From: Caenorhabditis remanei
Lineage: Eukaryota > Nematoda > Chromadorea > Rhabditida > Rhabditidae
Direction: 5' to 3'
DNA length: 64,000 bases
Assembly: GCF_010183535.1 (NCBI RefSeq)
Contig: NC_071329.1
Location: forward strand, 9,052,001-9,116,000
Shown: piece by piece, positions 1 through 10,694 of the stretch
Layout of the letters: each line of letters begins with the position of its first letter
Position numbering within the stretch: the first letter of the stretch is position 1
Notes under the pieces: generated by a model
Database searches by the model: none
The model's input: the letters and a program-made list of their open reading frames with translations, nothing else
Told to the model about the DNA's origin: nothing
Program-made: the position numbers and the translations under genes

Positions 1-614
1 CTTCTTTCTGAGAAAAACAAAGATTCCGCTGGAAATCTTGACGTATCTAGTTTGATCGTGAAAACCTAATTTATATTCGGACATGAAATTTTTATTTGAT
101 ACGCCAGTCGTTCACCCGGATTATTGTCGATGGTTACGTCTTTATTAGAACATAGAACAATCACACCTATAACGAAGCCTCAGTGGCTTTTATACATAGA
201 AAAGGGGGGAGGAGTTTTAATATATGAAAACAATAAGTGATGTGGGGGAAGGAATGTCGGGGGATAAGAATGTGAGGATGAGGAAACAATATCAATCAGG
301 AAGCAAAGGGGAAAGTGCAAAATAGATCAAAAGATTATGATTCATCATCAAAAAGGCACCCGGAATCGGGTTCACAGATCTTTTCAGTTGATGTGTGTAG
401 GGTGTTGTCATTGGGACATTATTTTTTGATTGGACCAAATTTTTATAGGAAAACCTACTCTATACATTGGCTCGGAATAAATTGATTATTCCCTCAAAAA
501 GCTGTGTTTTGAGTTGTTTTAGCGTGTTTCAGCTTCTGGTTCCTGTCAAAAAAGGTTTTGACATAAACTAGAGAATCTTTTCTTGATTCTCTAGCACTCC
601 AAACGGGAATAAAC
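1..614. other. Region with no gene seen
   Basis: No open frame with splice signals or recognisable similarity is visible here. The sequence is AT-rich and of mixed composition. The end of the stretch leads into the retrotransposon remnant. Confidence 0.5.
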
Positions 615-1109
615 TTGGTAGAATCTTGGGCTTCTATGAACTCTCTACCTCTGGCCCACTCTAAGACTGCCCTTCTTCGTCTCGGACCTCGAAACTCTTC
701 TCACTCGTACACTATAGGAGGTACCCTCATTGTTTCCGTTGATTCTGTTAGGGATTTAGATTTATTACTCGAACCTAATCTCAAGTTCACTAGACACATT
801 AATCGGGCTGTTGCTCTCGCCTTACTCCGTTCAAGACAACTACTGAAATCTTTCAAATCCAACTCTCCCCAATTTTATATCTTCCTGTTCAAAACTTACG
901 TTCTCCCTCTAGTTGAATACTGCTCCGTCGTTTATTTGCCTCCCACATCATCTAAACTAGCGCACAAGCTTGAAACTCCTCCCATATTCTTTTCGCGGAA
1001 AATCCTTCAACGCTGTAACACACCTTATCGATCCTACTCTGATCGCCTCTCCCAACTTGACCTCTTTTTTATTACTCTACCGTACTCCAACACTACATTT
1101 CTCTTCTAA
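615..1109 (+). mobile_element. LINE (non-LTR) reverse-transcriptase 3' fragment
   Basis: An open frame of about 164 residues matches the C-terminal thumb region of reverse transcriptase from CR1/jockey-like non-LTR elements. The characteristic order is visible: a segment like LDLLLEPNLKFTRHINRAV, then RSRQLLKSFKSNSPQFYIF, then LPLVEYCSVVYLPP, and finally YSDRLSQLDL. The catalytic palm region with the YADD box is missing, and no endonuclease or 3' tail is visible. This is therefore a 5'-truncated dead remnant. The name Sam for such worm elements is from memory, so the subfamily is uncertain. Confidence 0.75.
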
Positions 1110-1281
1110 ATTTCCTCTTTCCAGCTTGTATTATTGATCGAATTCATATTGTTTCAACATGAATAAAAGTTATGATTCAACACGGAGCGACATTACAGAG
1201 TATAGATAAGAAACGTAGAGACTTAGACAATTCGACAGTCACCAAAATACTATTCAATATTTATTTATTTATTTTACTTCG

Positions 1282-2338
1282 ATGACGCTCCGATTCGAAC
1301 GATTTCGCTTCTTTCCGGAGAGTGGAAAAACTATTACTTTGGTACGATTCTAACTCAATTCTTTTCAAAAAATCCACTGTTTTTCAGTTTCTTGGTGCTC
1401 TTCTTGGTATTGTTCTCTGTTTTGTAGATCTTCACAATCCAAAAGGTAATTATAATTGTGTTGAAACAAGAATTTCACTGAAATTTCTAGAATCCAAATT
1501 CTTTTGGACAAGCTTCTGGATCTCTTTTCTTTTCGATGTAATCACAATTTTGATTCTATTGAAAGACTGGGATGAGAATGTCGACTGGCTACGGAAAGCT
1601 CCTTATTCGGTATACGTAAGTGAATTCCCATCTGATTTATTTATGAAATACGAGTATTTCAGCACTCGCTTGGTTCTTTGTTGATCAGTTTTCTGGTTTT
1701 CATGGCTGGAATCATGTTCATGTCAAGTGAATCTCATTCAGGAGATGGAGTGTTGTATGTTGCCGCGGTTAGTGAATTGAATAGAAATATATAATGTCAG
1801 TAACTCCAATTCTTGCGATACATTTGTTATCCAGAATTGCTATCTAGTTCAAGCTAGAAACATTATTGGAACTTAGGAAAATCTAAATATCTGTGATAGA
1901 TTTACACTCCAATCCGTTCAGCATTATCTTGTTTAACTTAGACCATAACAATGACAGATATTAAAAAACCCAAAAATACTTCCGGGCTTACTGTTCAATT
2001 GAAAAACACTTATATTTTTCAGTCTGAATGTAGAGATTCTTATTTTTATATGCGTTTAAGTTCCAGTACAGCTTCTGATCCTTGTTTAGTGGAGAAGATT
2101 TGTTTTCATTTCCGACAACAATTCTTTCATAAAATCTTTCATTTTTCAGTTCTTCTGTTTCCTGATATTCGGTGTGCGAATAATGTGTGTTGTGAAATCA
2201 TTTCCAAAAATGAAACACGATATCCATTTCCCAGGTTTGAACTATCTCCATCTCTTTAATTAATTTTCCAAAAATACATTGTTTCCAGGTCGTCCAACTA
2301 ATTCAGATTACGACAATGATGGTACCTCAATTGCATAA
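1282..2338 (+). CDS. Four-helix membrane protein, tandem copy 1
   Basis: I do not recognise this family by name. Exons are 1282-1341, 1388-1445, 1491-1615, 1663-1767, 2150-2234 and 2289-2338, giving 160 residues. The start at 1282 was chosen because its 60-nt first exon aligns with that of the downstream paralogue. Four hydrophobic segments are visible: FLGALLGIVLCFV, SFWISFLFDVITILILL, LGSLLISFLVFMAGIMF and FFCFLIFGVRIMCVV. The tail is short and polar. The layout resembles MARVEL-type tetraspan proteins of the plasma membrane or vesicles, but that is only a topology comparison. The fourth intron (1768-2149) is longer than the others. Expression and function are unknown. Confidence 0.7.
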
Positions 2339-2588
2339 ATGAATCAACTTCTTCTCTTCTTTTCTCCTTCTTTTTTCTTCTGATCTTTTCAAATGTATTG
2401 TTGAATGAATTGTTTAAACCTATTGGAGAGCCCTAGAGCATCAATACGTTATCAGTACGACACGAGAAGAAACCAATGATAAGAATGACACAATGCAGTA
2501 ACCGAAAACAGAATATAAGCGACTCGTTTTTCTCTTTTTGGTTCCCGATTTCTAATTAATACAGTCCATTTTTCTTCCAGCTGTAAAC

Positions 2589-3478
2589 ATGCCACTGAAT
2601 GTGTCTCGGTTCAAGAAAATTCCAGAACTTGTGAAGGTTATGTCATTGGTGAGTTTAGTTATTCCAAAATGGATCGAAATTTAGGTTATTGATCATTTAG
2701 AGCTGTTCGAAAAAGTGTAATTCGGTCATGTGACTTGTAAAAATAGTTTTGTAAAATCGAAAAAAGAGAATTATAGTGAGAGTTCCGTTCAGAAAAGGTA
2801 ATATTTAACAGAACAATCATAATTGTGTTAACTCAAAAATCAACTAGGTCTGAGAATTTCTAAAAATAGGAGGAAACAAAAGGAAAAATAGTTTAAAAAT
2901 CTCCAAATTTCAGCTAACTTCGCTATCTCTCCTCGTCTATCTCGGAACCATCAAATTCAGACCTCCAGGTTTCTTTCTTTCGTTTTCTATTTCAACTTCT
3001 CATATTATTTCATTCAGGAATGTCTGTAATTTGGTTCACAATCGGATGCTCTATCGTATTCGACATATGCACAATTGCCGTTTTACTCAAAGAATACGAT
3101 GTTTCTGTTATGGCAATCCGAATGTTACCGTATGCTGCTATTGTACGTTTGATAAATATAATAAATTCATTTTGGAATTCGAAAACTGATTCAGGAATGT
3201 GTTGGATCAATTCTCGGTTTAATCTTCTACGTCATCTCAATGGCCATCTCCATCAGTAGTGAGGAAGTGACAGATGATTTCGGATTTATGGTTGTTGCTG
3301 TCATTTGTTTCATAAGTGCACTGATCCACGTGTCCAATCTCGTTGTGAATATTCGAAGATGGAATAATGGATCTCATCATTTGAGTACGTGGATCAATGT
3401 CTTCTGCTTCTTATTACTTGTACATTTTCAGATCCGTCTGGTGTGTACGAGTATTCAAACTATGGATCCGAAGCTTAA
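2589..3478 (+). CDS. Four-helix membrane protein, tandem copy 2
   Basis: This is a paralogue of the gene just upstream, with matching exon phases. Exons are 2589-2648, 2914-2968, 3018-3142, 3195-3384 and 3432-3478, giving 158 residues. The intron that splits the fourth helix in copy 1 is absent here: exon 4 covers copy-1 exons 4 and 5. Hydrophobic segments are LTSLSLLVYLGTI, SVIWFTIGCSIVFDICTIAV, CVGSILGLIFYVISMAISI and FGFMVVAVICFISALIHVSN. The C-terminus is polar and tyrosine-containing. The start codon lies 8 nt after an acceptor-like TTCCAG, which would suit trans-splicing. It converges on the crn-5 gene. The function is not known; MARVEL-like topology is an inference. Confidence 0.75.
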
Positions 3479-3732
3479 TCTGATGTTTTACCGATCTTTT
3501 AAATTCACAAATAAATTTTTTTTACTCGGAAAACTAGAAATACAATACTTTTAAAAAGATGAATGCTCATCAATCCAAAGTAAATCAAAAGCTTCACGTT
3601 CGAAAAGGTTTCCATAAACTTTTGATCTCCTTTTTTGGGGGTACCATTCACGATAGGATATTCTCACTTCGAAACTCAAATTCATATATAAAACAAAACA
3701 AAATCAACAAGGAAAGTTAAATATTGAAAAGA

Positions 3733-4473
3733 TTAATGCTCATCAATGGAATGTTTTCTTTGCATAACGCTTCTGTAGAATTCGAAAATCGCAGTTGCGG
3801 ACGGCTGTGCTAGACTCCACGCAGCTTCCAATTGATTGAAATCCCATTGTCCAATCGCATCCATCGAGCATACTTCAGGATGTCCATCGGCTCCATTACA
3901 CACAGCAAACAAAACTCTTCCGGTAGAAGAAGCTTCTTGTTTTGCCGTCGGATCAATAATGAGCTCGTCTTTCAATCGGACTACAAGAACCCCACAGAAA
4001 ACCGCTCTGAAAAAGAAGGGCACTTGAGAGAAATTATTGTTGAGCATACTTACTCGAATGGCATTCCATTGTCAAGAAGAGCAAAGCACGCTCCATTGAT
4101 AGCTACTGCTCCAATGCTACCGTCATCTTGAATCCCATGAATTGTGACGGCAATCGTTGTGTGTGGGAATAACTCGAGATTTATAGCTTTTGATATTGTT
4201 GATTGAATGATGTTGTTCAGCTGAAACGACAAGGATCAGTCTGCTCTTTCTTTCTTGTCCATTCCTTACCACACTGAACTTATTGTCTCCACAATTAGCT
4301 CTGTAACTAATATCCAGCGTCATTGCTTCTTCGTTTGCTTTCGAGGCATGAACGTCTCCAGGACCGCTACACGACGCCCAAATACACGTGGATCCTTGTG
4401 AGAAACATGCTGAACCGTCTGCATTTTTCAGAAATGACAGTTCACATCTCATCTCTCGTAATCTTCCAGCCAT
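3733..4473 (-). CDS. crn-5: Exosome subunit RRP46/EXOSC5
   Basis: Exons in transcription order are 4473-4270, 4220-4054 and 4006-3733, encoding 214 residues. This is an RNase PH-fold subunit of the nuclear and cytoplasmic RNA exosome ring. The N-terminus (MAGRLREMRCELSFLKNADG) and the segment GSTCIWASCSGPGDV are typical of Rrp46, as is the later GSIGAVAINGACFALLDNGM. Exosome ring subunits of animals are catalytically inactive, so its role is structural and in RNA threading. It starts 186 bp after the crn-3 stop on the same strand, with an acceptor (GTTATAG) directly before the ATG. It is therefore the last gene of the eight-gene operon. The symbol follows C. elegans crn-5, a recall supported by its position next to crn-3. 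Confidence 0.9.
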
Positions 4474-4659
4474 CTATAACTTTCTATTTATAAAAAAGGG
4501 AGGAGACAAACAGTGAGAATGTGATAATCAATGGTTGTAAAAAACCAGAAAATATATAAAATTTACATACATCAGTGTGGATTATTAAGCAAATTTCATT
4601 TCAAAACAACACAACAAAAGTAAAAATAACAATAGAGACATCAACAAGTCTAAAGACAA

Positions 4660-7444
4660 TCATTTCTTGTAGTTGATTGTTCCCGAACGATTCGATGACT
4701 TTTTCATCGACTTATTCGTCTTTGACTTGTTCTTCAAACGGTATTTTTGATGGAAAGGATCAAACTCGGCGTTGTTATCTTTGACTGGTTTTTCTGAAAC
4801 TTTTATGTTGATACCGATAATACAACACACGTGCCTTACCGAAAGCACTACTATCCGCTTCTTCATAGTTAAACTCCTCGAGTTCGGCATCAGTTTTTTG
4901 CTTCTTCGGATCAGAACTAGACGATTCTCCAAGAACTACAGATACATCTATGTTTCTTTTGGCATGTTCTCTCTTTCGTTTCATAGCTTTCTTTGACATA
5001 AGTTGATCGTCTGAGAAACGAGAAGGATCGAAAACTGGTGGCTCCTTGTCTTGTTCCATCGTTGAGTCTCTCTGCTGCTGCGTGTCATCCGAATCTCCAA
5101 CTTTCACGGTGTCGACATTCAGAAGCTGAAAAAGAATGAAATGCACGTTTTACGATGAGAACTACTGCCACACCTTTGAATCAAACTGTGGCTTCCTGAC
5201 AACAACCGCATCATGATGAGAAAACAAAGTCTTCGGTTTGTCACCTTCTTCTAGTCGTTTTCTTTCTGCTTCTTTTCTTTCCTCTTCTTCTTGTTTTTGT
5301 TTTGTAATCATCATCATCTGATAGCATTCGAAGGGTGTTACAAATTTGTCGAGCTCTTCTACTAATTTCTTGATTTTCTTAACATCACCCTTTTTCCCTT
5401 TCTCAACCACAACCATCGCTTCTGTACTAGGAATCGATGATGACTGAAGGACGGATATCAGTGACTGCAGTTCGTCTTTTCCCAAAACATCACTGCTCTC
5501 TTTAGTTTTGTCTATATGAATTTCTCCACGTTCTTCATCGAATTTTGTGTGTGTAAAATCAATCTTCGATTTCAGAATCGATGTGATGTGATCCATGGAA
5601 TCGTTCATCACACCTCTCGCCTCTTGTGCATCATTATTCTCTTTAGCAGTTACTTTCACTTTCTCCAGTTTCACTTCTCTTGCTTCAACAATGATTCTGA
5701 AAAAATATTGTAGAAACTAGCGGCGTTCATAAAACTTACTTGAGAATTTGTCCAGCAAGTTTTTTCACGAAATGCGGAAGTGGATTGCAACAAGCGTAAA
5801 TTCCTCCAACATCTCTCGGAAGTTGTTCCGCCAGAGCTAAGAGCATGTGATTTGGAAGAACAAACTGAGGACTCTCATCTTCTTGCCGGGCAACAACATC
5901 TCTCCATTTGTAAAGACTAGTGAGAGCATGATCCTGTCGACTGTTGAAGGTGAAACGAAGTTTGAGATCCGTCAGATATCCTTTCGGTTTGAAAACGGGT
6001 TTCTTGTACACTCGAACACATAGATCATTGCATTCGGAGTACACAACATTCAAATCCTTTTTGTCTTGTTTCAGAAGCTGTTCCCGAAGCATATCATAAG
6101 AGTAGAGTAAATAATGAGTGTCTTCTCTGGCATAGTTAATCATCGCATTTCTGAGAGGTCTTGCTCTCCAATCCGCCAATTGATATTGCTTGTCTAGAAC
6201 AACGTCAGCGAAACGGAAAGCGAGGTAAGCAAGACTGAATTTCGGATACTTTAGCTTTTTCATTGCAACATAAGTATCGAATAAGTTGACAATGTGGATT
6301 CCAAAATCCCGCTGCAACCACAGTACGTCATTGTCAGCTCCATGAAAAACTTTGAGAATTTTCGGGTTAGTGAACGGTTCGTTGAGAATTCCGATACAAT
6401 CCCACATAGGAAATGGATCAATAATGAAGTCCTCGTCTCTTGTAGATATTTGGATAAGACAAGTGAGCCCGAGATATGTTCGCATTTCATGATGTTCCAA
6501 ATCGACAGAAAACTCCGTCACACTATTCAATGTGTCTTTCAGAGCTTCTAACTTTTCCTTTGTGTCCACCATTGTCAATTGAGTGTTTTTCAACGCATTG
6601 AACTTTTTTGGCTCCGCGGATTCCAGTTGGGACTCAGGAAGTTTGAAATTCAAAATTTCAGCGATGTATGGATGCTCCTCTTCTGTTTCTGCTTCGGCGT
6701 TTGTCCAACCTATTCTTCCTGATTCATCGTCGTCCACTACAACAATCCCGCTTCTTTTCTCAATGGCGTGATGCTTCACGGTCAATCTGGATACGAATGG
6801 AGCCACCGAGTTGTCCGCAATGATGTTATATGTCTTCTGTGGCTTTTCATGAACAATCATCTGAGCAGCCTCTTCTCTTCTCTCTCTGAACTTTGCAGCC
6901 AATACAGTACCAATGTTAGCCGAGAATGTCTTCATTGCCTCTGATATTTCAGCTTCAGTTTTATTGTTTGTTGGACCTGCTTTCGTGATGAACTCCGGAA
7001 CTTTAACTATTTCATCTTTTTCAGCTTTCTTAAGTGCTTCGTGAAGAGTGGCAACTCGCTCTGCTATGTTGTCTTGAGCCTCAATCACGCATTCCGTGTA
7101 GTGCTCCACGCTCGCACCGACATCTGGAACCCTCATTGCACAACCGATTGAATTTGTAACTTTTCCCATTCTGAAAATATGAAGAGAATAAAATTAAAAT
7201 GAATTTGTCTAACAAGTGAAACTTACAATGCGTTTAAACGCTCCTCAGATCGTTTCATGAACGCGTTGAATGTTGGAAATGAATTGTAGAGCTCAAAGTC
7301 AGCTCCAGCCTTCGGAAGTCCATTAGATTCCCGTACTAATGTAGCTCCATTTTTTATTATTTCCTCAACCCGCTTCCTCATGTTCAATGTTCTCTGCCTT
7401 ATCATTTCTTCGTCTTGAACATCTTCCTCTTTTAAGTTTGACAT
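4660..7444 (-). CDS. crn-3: Exosome 3'-5' exonuclease RRP6/EXOSC10
   Basis: Exons in transcription order are 7444-7227, 7170-5740, 5696-5174, 5125-4840 and 4793-4660, encoding 863 residues. The N-terminal PMC2NT region (FPTFNAFMKRSEERLNAL) is followed by a DEDDy exonuclease domain. Its motif I is FSVDLEHHEMRTYLG, motif II is KVFHGADNDVLWLQRDFG, and motif III is INYAREDTHYLLY, so all catalytic acids and the tyrosine are present. An HRDC domain follows (LYKWRDVVARQEDESPQFVL). The tail is Lys/Glu-rich and suits nuclear targeting. The enzyme trims rRNA, snoRNA and unstable nuclear RNAs with the exosome. The start directly follows a TTTCCAG acceptor. It lies 274 bp after the ALG9-like gene and 186 bp before crn-5, so two exosome subunits share one operon. 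Confidence 0.92.
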
Positions 7445-7718
7445 TCTGGAAATGAGACACTGCCAGTTTGTCGGCTCCTTATTTTTACAGATATTTTTAG
7501 CAGTTGAAAAACCGCAATAGGCGTCCAAAATGTTTTACAAAACAATTTTTAGTCGCCAAAATTAACATTTATTTCAAGAATACATAAATAAAACCACCCG
7601 CAAGGAACAACTAGATAGCAACCGTAATCAACATATAAAGCTGGATAAGTTATGACACAAGTTGAGTAGAGAAAGAAAAACATATGAGATTCAAAAAGAA
7701 ATGAGAAGATTTCGACAA

Positions 7719-10386
7719 TTATGTGATCTTTTTCCGGTAGAGAGTGCACGTCGTATATTTATTGAGAGTTCCGGCAAAGACGGGGAGATAGAAATTTTTG
7801 AAGAACATATCCGATTGATTCGCATCAATAACCGGTAATGATAGGATTGGTTTCCATTTTTCTGCCTGAAAAAGTAACAAGTTTTGAACAATGTTCTAAC
7901 TGCTTCTCACCATGTTTCCGAAGTTCGGTTCCTTTTCTGTGGCAGGCATATCCATGTCAATGACGTAATCACAGAATTCCAAGCTGTTGTTTATTGTGGG
8001 ACGTCTATTCTCATCAATGGAGGTGTCGGTCGTATTGTTTACAACTGCGTACTTTGTTTGAAGTGAGCAATTATATGCACTTTGCAGGAAACGCATCTGG
8101 AACTTGCGTGGATTCAGCTTTCCATCATATACACGTTCGGGGAGGAAGAAAGAAGAAGGGAAATACTGCCATTCTTTGCCAATGCACAATGTGATTGGAT
8201 CCTGAAAATGTGAACTCTAAATGGTTCAATCAACTGTATAAAATACTCACATTGAATCTATCGAATTCTTCGTGTGCGTTTAGTTCTTGGTGCAATCCTT
8301 TGTAAATTTCGACATGGGATCCATAACTGTGATATACAGAAAAAGACCTCATAACAGAAAAAAGGGCGAACAGTCCAATGGAAGAATATAACATGTTCTT
8401 ATACATATTATTCTCAAGCTTTTTTGTTTTGTCAAAAAACAGTCGAAGCATGGAATCAGCTGCGAGAGCTGCGAAAAGGGAGATGAAGGGGTACATTGGA
8501 AAAGCGATATGTTCTTCTTCCGTTGAAGGCAATCCGAAAACTAAAGACCACATAAAGACAATGAATGCACAATGAAGAATAGGAAGATAGTCGATTAAAA
8601 GATTGCGCTCTTTGGCTGAAAAAAGAAATGGATTATCGAAGAATCGAACAGAAAAACATACGGAGGAACAGTCGTTTCTCATAATTTGATGGAAGCCGAA
8701 ATTTTGTGAATGTCTTGTAAGATAGAACAAATCCAACGAATGCATAGAATATGGCAAAGTTCCAGTTGAAAAAGAGGTTTTCCTTGTAAGGGTTGATTGT
8801 CGCATGTTCATATCCAGTATTATTGTGGCCGAGAGGAGCTTCATATTCAGGAAGTGTTCTTAGTTGAGACGCTACTACTCGTAGTCTCACAAGAGAGAAG
8901 ATCATACAAAGACACATAAAGACTCCCGTCCACTTGAAAATCTCCTTCTTCAGGGCAGTAGCATGAGTGAGAACCACACCTAGCACGAAGATAAACGGTG
9001 TTCCGAAAAAAACCGCAAACAATAGTGAAATGATACAAACCACCCTGAAATTATTAATGTTCGATTCATTTGCATCTCATTAGGAACAATAATGCTTCTG
9101 AAAATCATACTTGTCTCGGGCCGGACCGGGCTGGACCGATTTCTAAATTTTCACCGGCCCGGGTGAAGCGATTTTTTCCCGAAAATTTTTTTTTCAGCAG
9201 TAATTTTTAAAGAAGGAGTATTTGGGGCGTTTTGAGCCAAAATTCGAGTAAATTGACGATTTTAATAAGTTTTATAGTGAGATAACAAAGTACTCGAAAA
9301 TTATTTTTGGGGTGTTAAAATTCAAAAAGAAAATCCACCCGGGCCGGCAAAATCTTTCCCTCGGCCCGACCCGTCAAATGACAAGTGTACTGAAAACTAT
9401 TGTATGAAGGATATTATGGACTGTTCTCTATTAAAACGGAAAACTACATTGGAGTGGAGATAGATGAATTAAAGAACCATAAGTTTTGTCAATTCAGAAC
9501 TAGAGTTTCGGCAGAGAAATCTTGAAAAACACCTTCAGTGATTGACGAAACGTTACAATGAACGAATTCATTCATAAGTCACCGTTAGTGGACGCATCAT
9601 ATACTTTCTAAGTTCATATCAACTAGGCATGTTCCATAATACAAACACACATTGTAGTCAGAAACTTGGTTACTCAACCAACATACACACGTTCCCCTTT
9701 TAGAATAATCGAGGAGATCAGAGAACGAGTCTCCAAACCACGTTTAAAAAATTACCATTGTTCGTCCAGAAAAGCTGCGATAAAGTAAAATGTACATATC
9801 ATAGTGAAGGAGAGATCCGAGAACGTGACACTAGCATGAAACATTCCAGGAGACAGAATGGTAAATAAAAGAAAGTATCGTCCAGTCGCTACGTTGATTC
9901 TGAAAAAAGGAATATTGTAGTAATAGACATATTTTCAAAACACCTTTTACTGATAGCATAGAAGGCATAGTACTCTCCCAAAAGACAAAGCAGTCCCGTC
10001 ATCAAGCGAACACAAGTGAAGACGACGATTTTTGAATCACCGAAGCAATTGACAAAAATGCTAGCAGGAATTGAATAGATCCAGATTAGAAAAACACGGC
10101 TGTAGTAGTTTGTGTTATCAAGCAACTCCCATGTGTTGAATCCGTCTCCGTAGAGCAAGCGATGCAATCCCTCATAAAAACCGAAGACTTCAGTCTTGGT
10201 GTCGATACTTGACCAGAGTGCAGCAGAAATTCGAACCGAAAGAAGTAATTTAATCACAACACCTGCAGAAGGTTGCCAGTCATCGTCGGGTACGTTTTCC
10301 GGATGATAGAGTTTGGCGGGACGTTTTCTGGAAAAAAAAGGTTGAAATTTCGGTTAACATTGCATAACTAACTTGACGTTTGACAT
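7719..10386 (-). CDS. Divergent ALG9-like GT22 protein (second copy)
   Basis: Exons in transcription order are 10386-10373, 10327-9944, 9899-9756, 9044-8662, 8615-8251, 8201-7911 and 7865-7719, giving an intact 575-residue multi-pass membrane protein. It is a tandem paralogue of the ALG9 gene upstream. Coding length up to the start of the conserved CIGKEWQYFPSSFFLP block is 1290 nt in both copies. ALG9 adds alpha-1,2-mannose to the lumenal lipid-linked oligosaccharide in the ER. Here the catalytic first-loop motif DCDE is replaced by TKTE (IDTKTEVFGFYEGLH), and the family signature HKEERF is replaced by TEEEHIAF. Activity is therefore doubtful. The frame is nevertheless preserved, so selection is likely. 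A 711-bp intron (9045-9755) holds an inverted-repeat element. An acceptor (CCTTTCCAG) precedes the start. Confidence 0.85.
9109..9385. mobile_element. Short inverted-repeat (MITE-like) element in intron
   Basis: This lies inside the long intron of the ALG9-like gene. The left end reads ACTTGTCTCGGGCCGGACCG, and the right end is its imperfect reverse complement, finishing CGGGCCG...GACAAGT. A second inner pair, CACCGGCCCGGGTG and CCACCCGGGCCGG, is also inverted. The GC-rich arms contrast with the AT-rich centre. It encodes no protein. The exact ends and target duplication are not clear. Confidence 0.5.
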
Positions 10387-10694
10387 AGCTTGGAAAGGAA
10401 GTTCTATCCCTGGAAAGGTTTGGTTGCAAAATGAATTCTAAAAGGTGAAAGTACATATGGTATCAAACCACAATGAAACGAAGTCAATTAAACGAACATC
10501 AATCAAATATTTAGATTTGAATGAAGCAAGATAATATAGTCACATAAAAACGTACATCATTGGTATTAACTTAACCCGAAAAATCAAAATACAAAAACAC
10601 GTATACAAAGTAAAAGCCCATCGGTATATATAATAGTGCGCAACACGGCAATGTTAGAGTTAGTCACTCAAATTAATGAAGCATTTTCCGGTGA

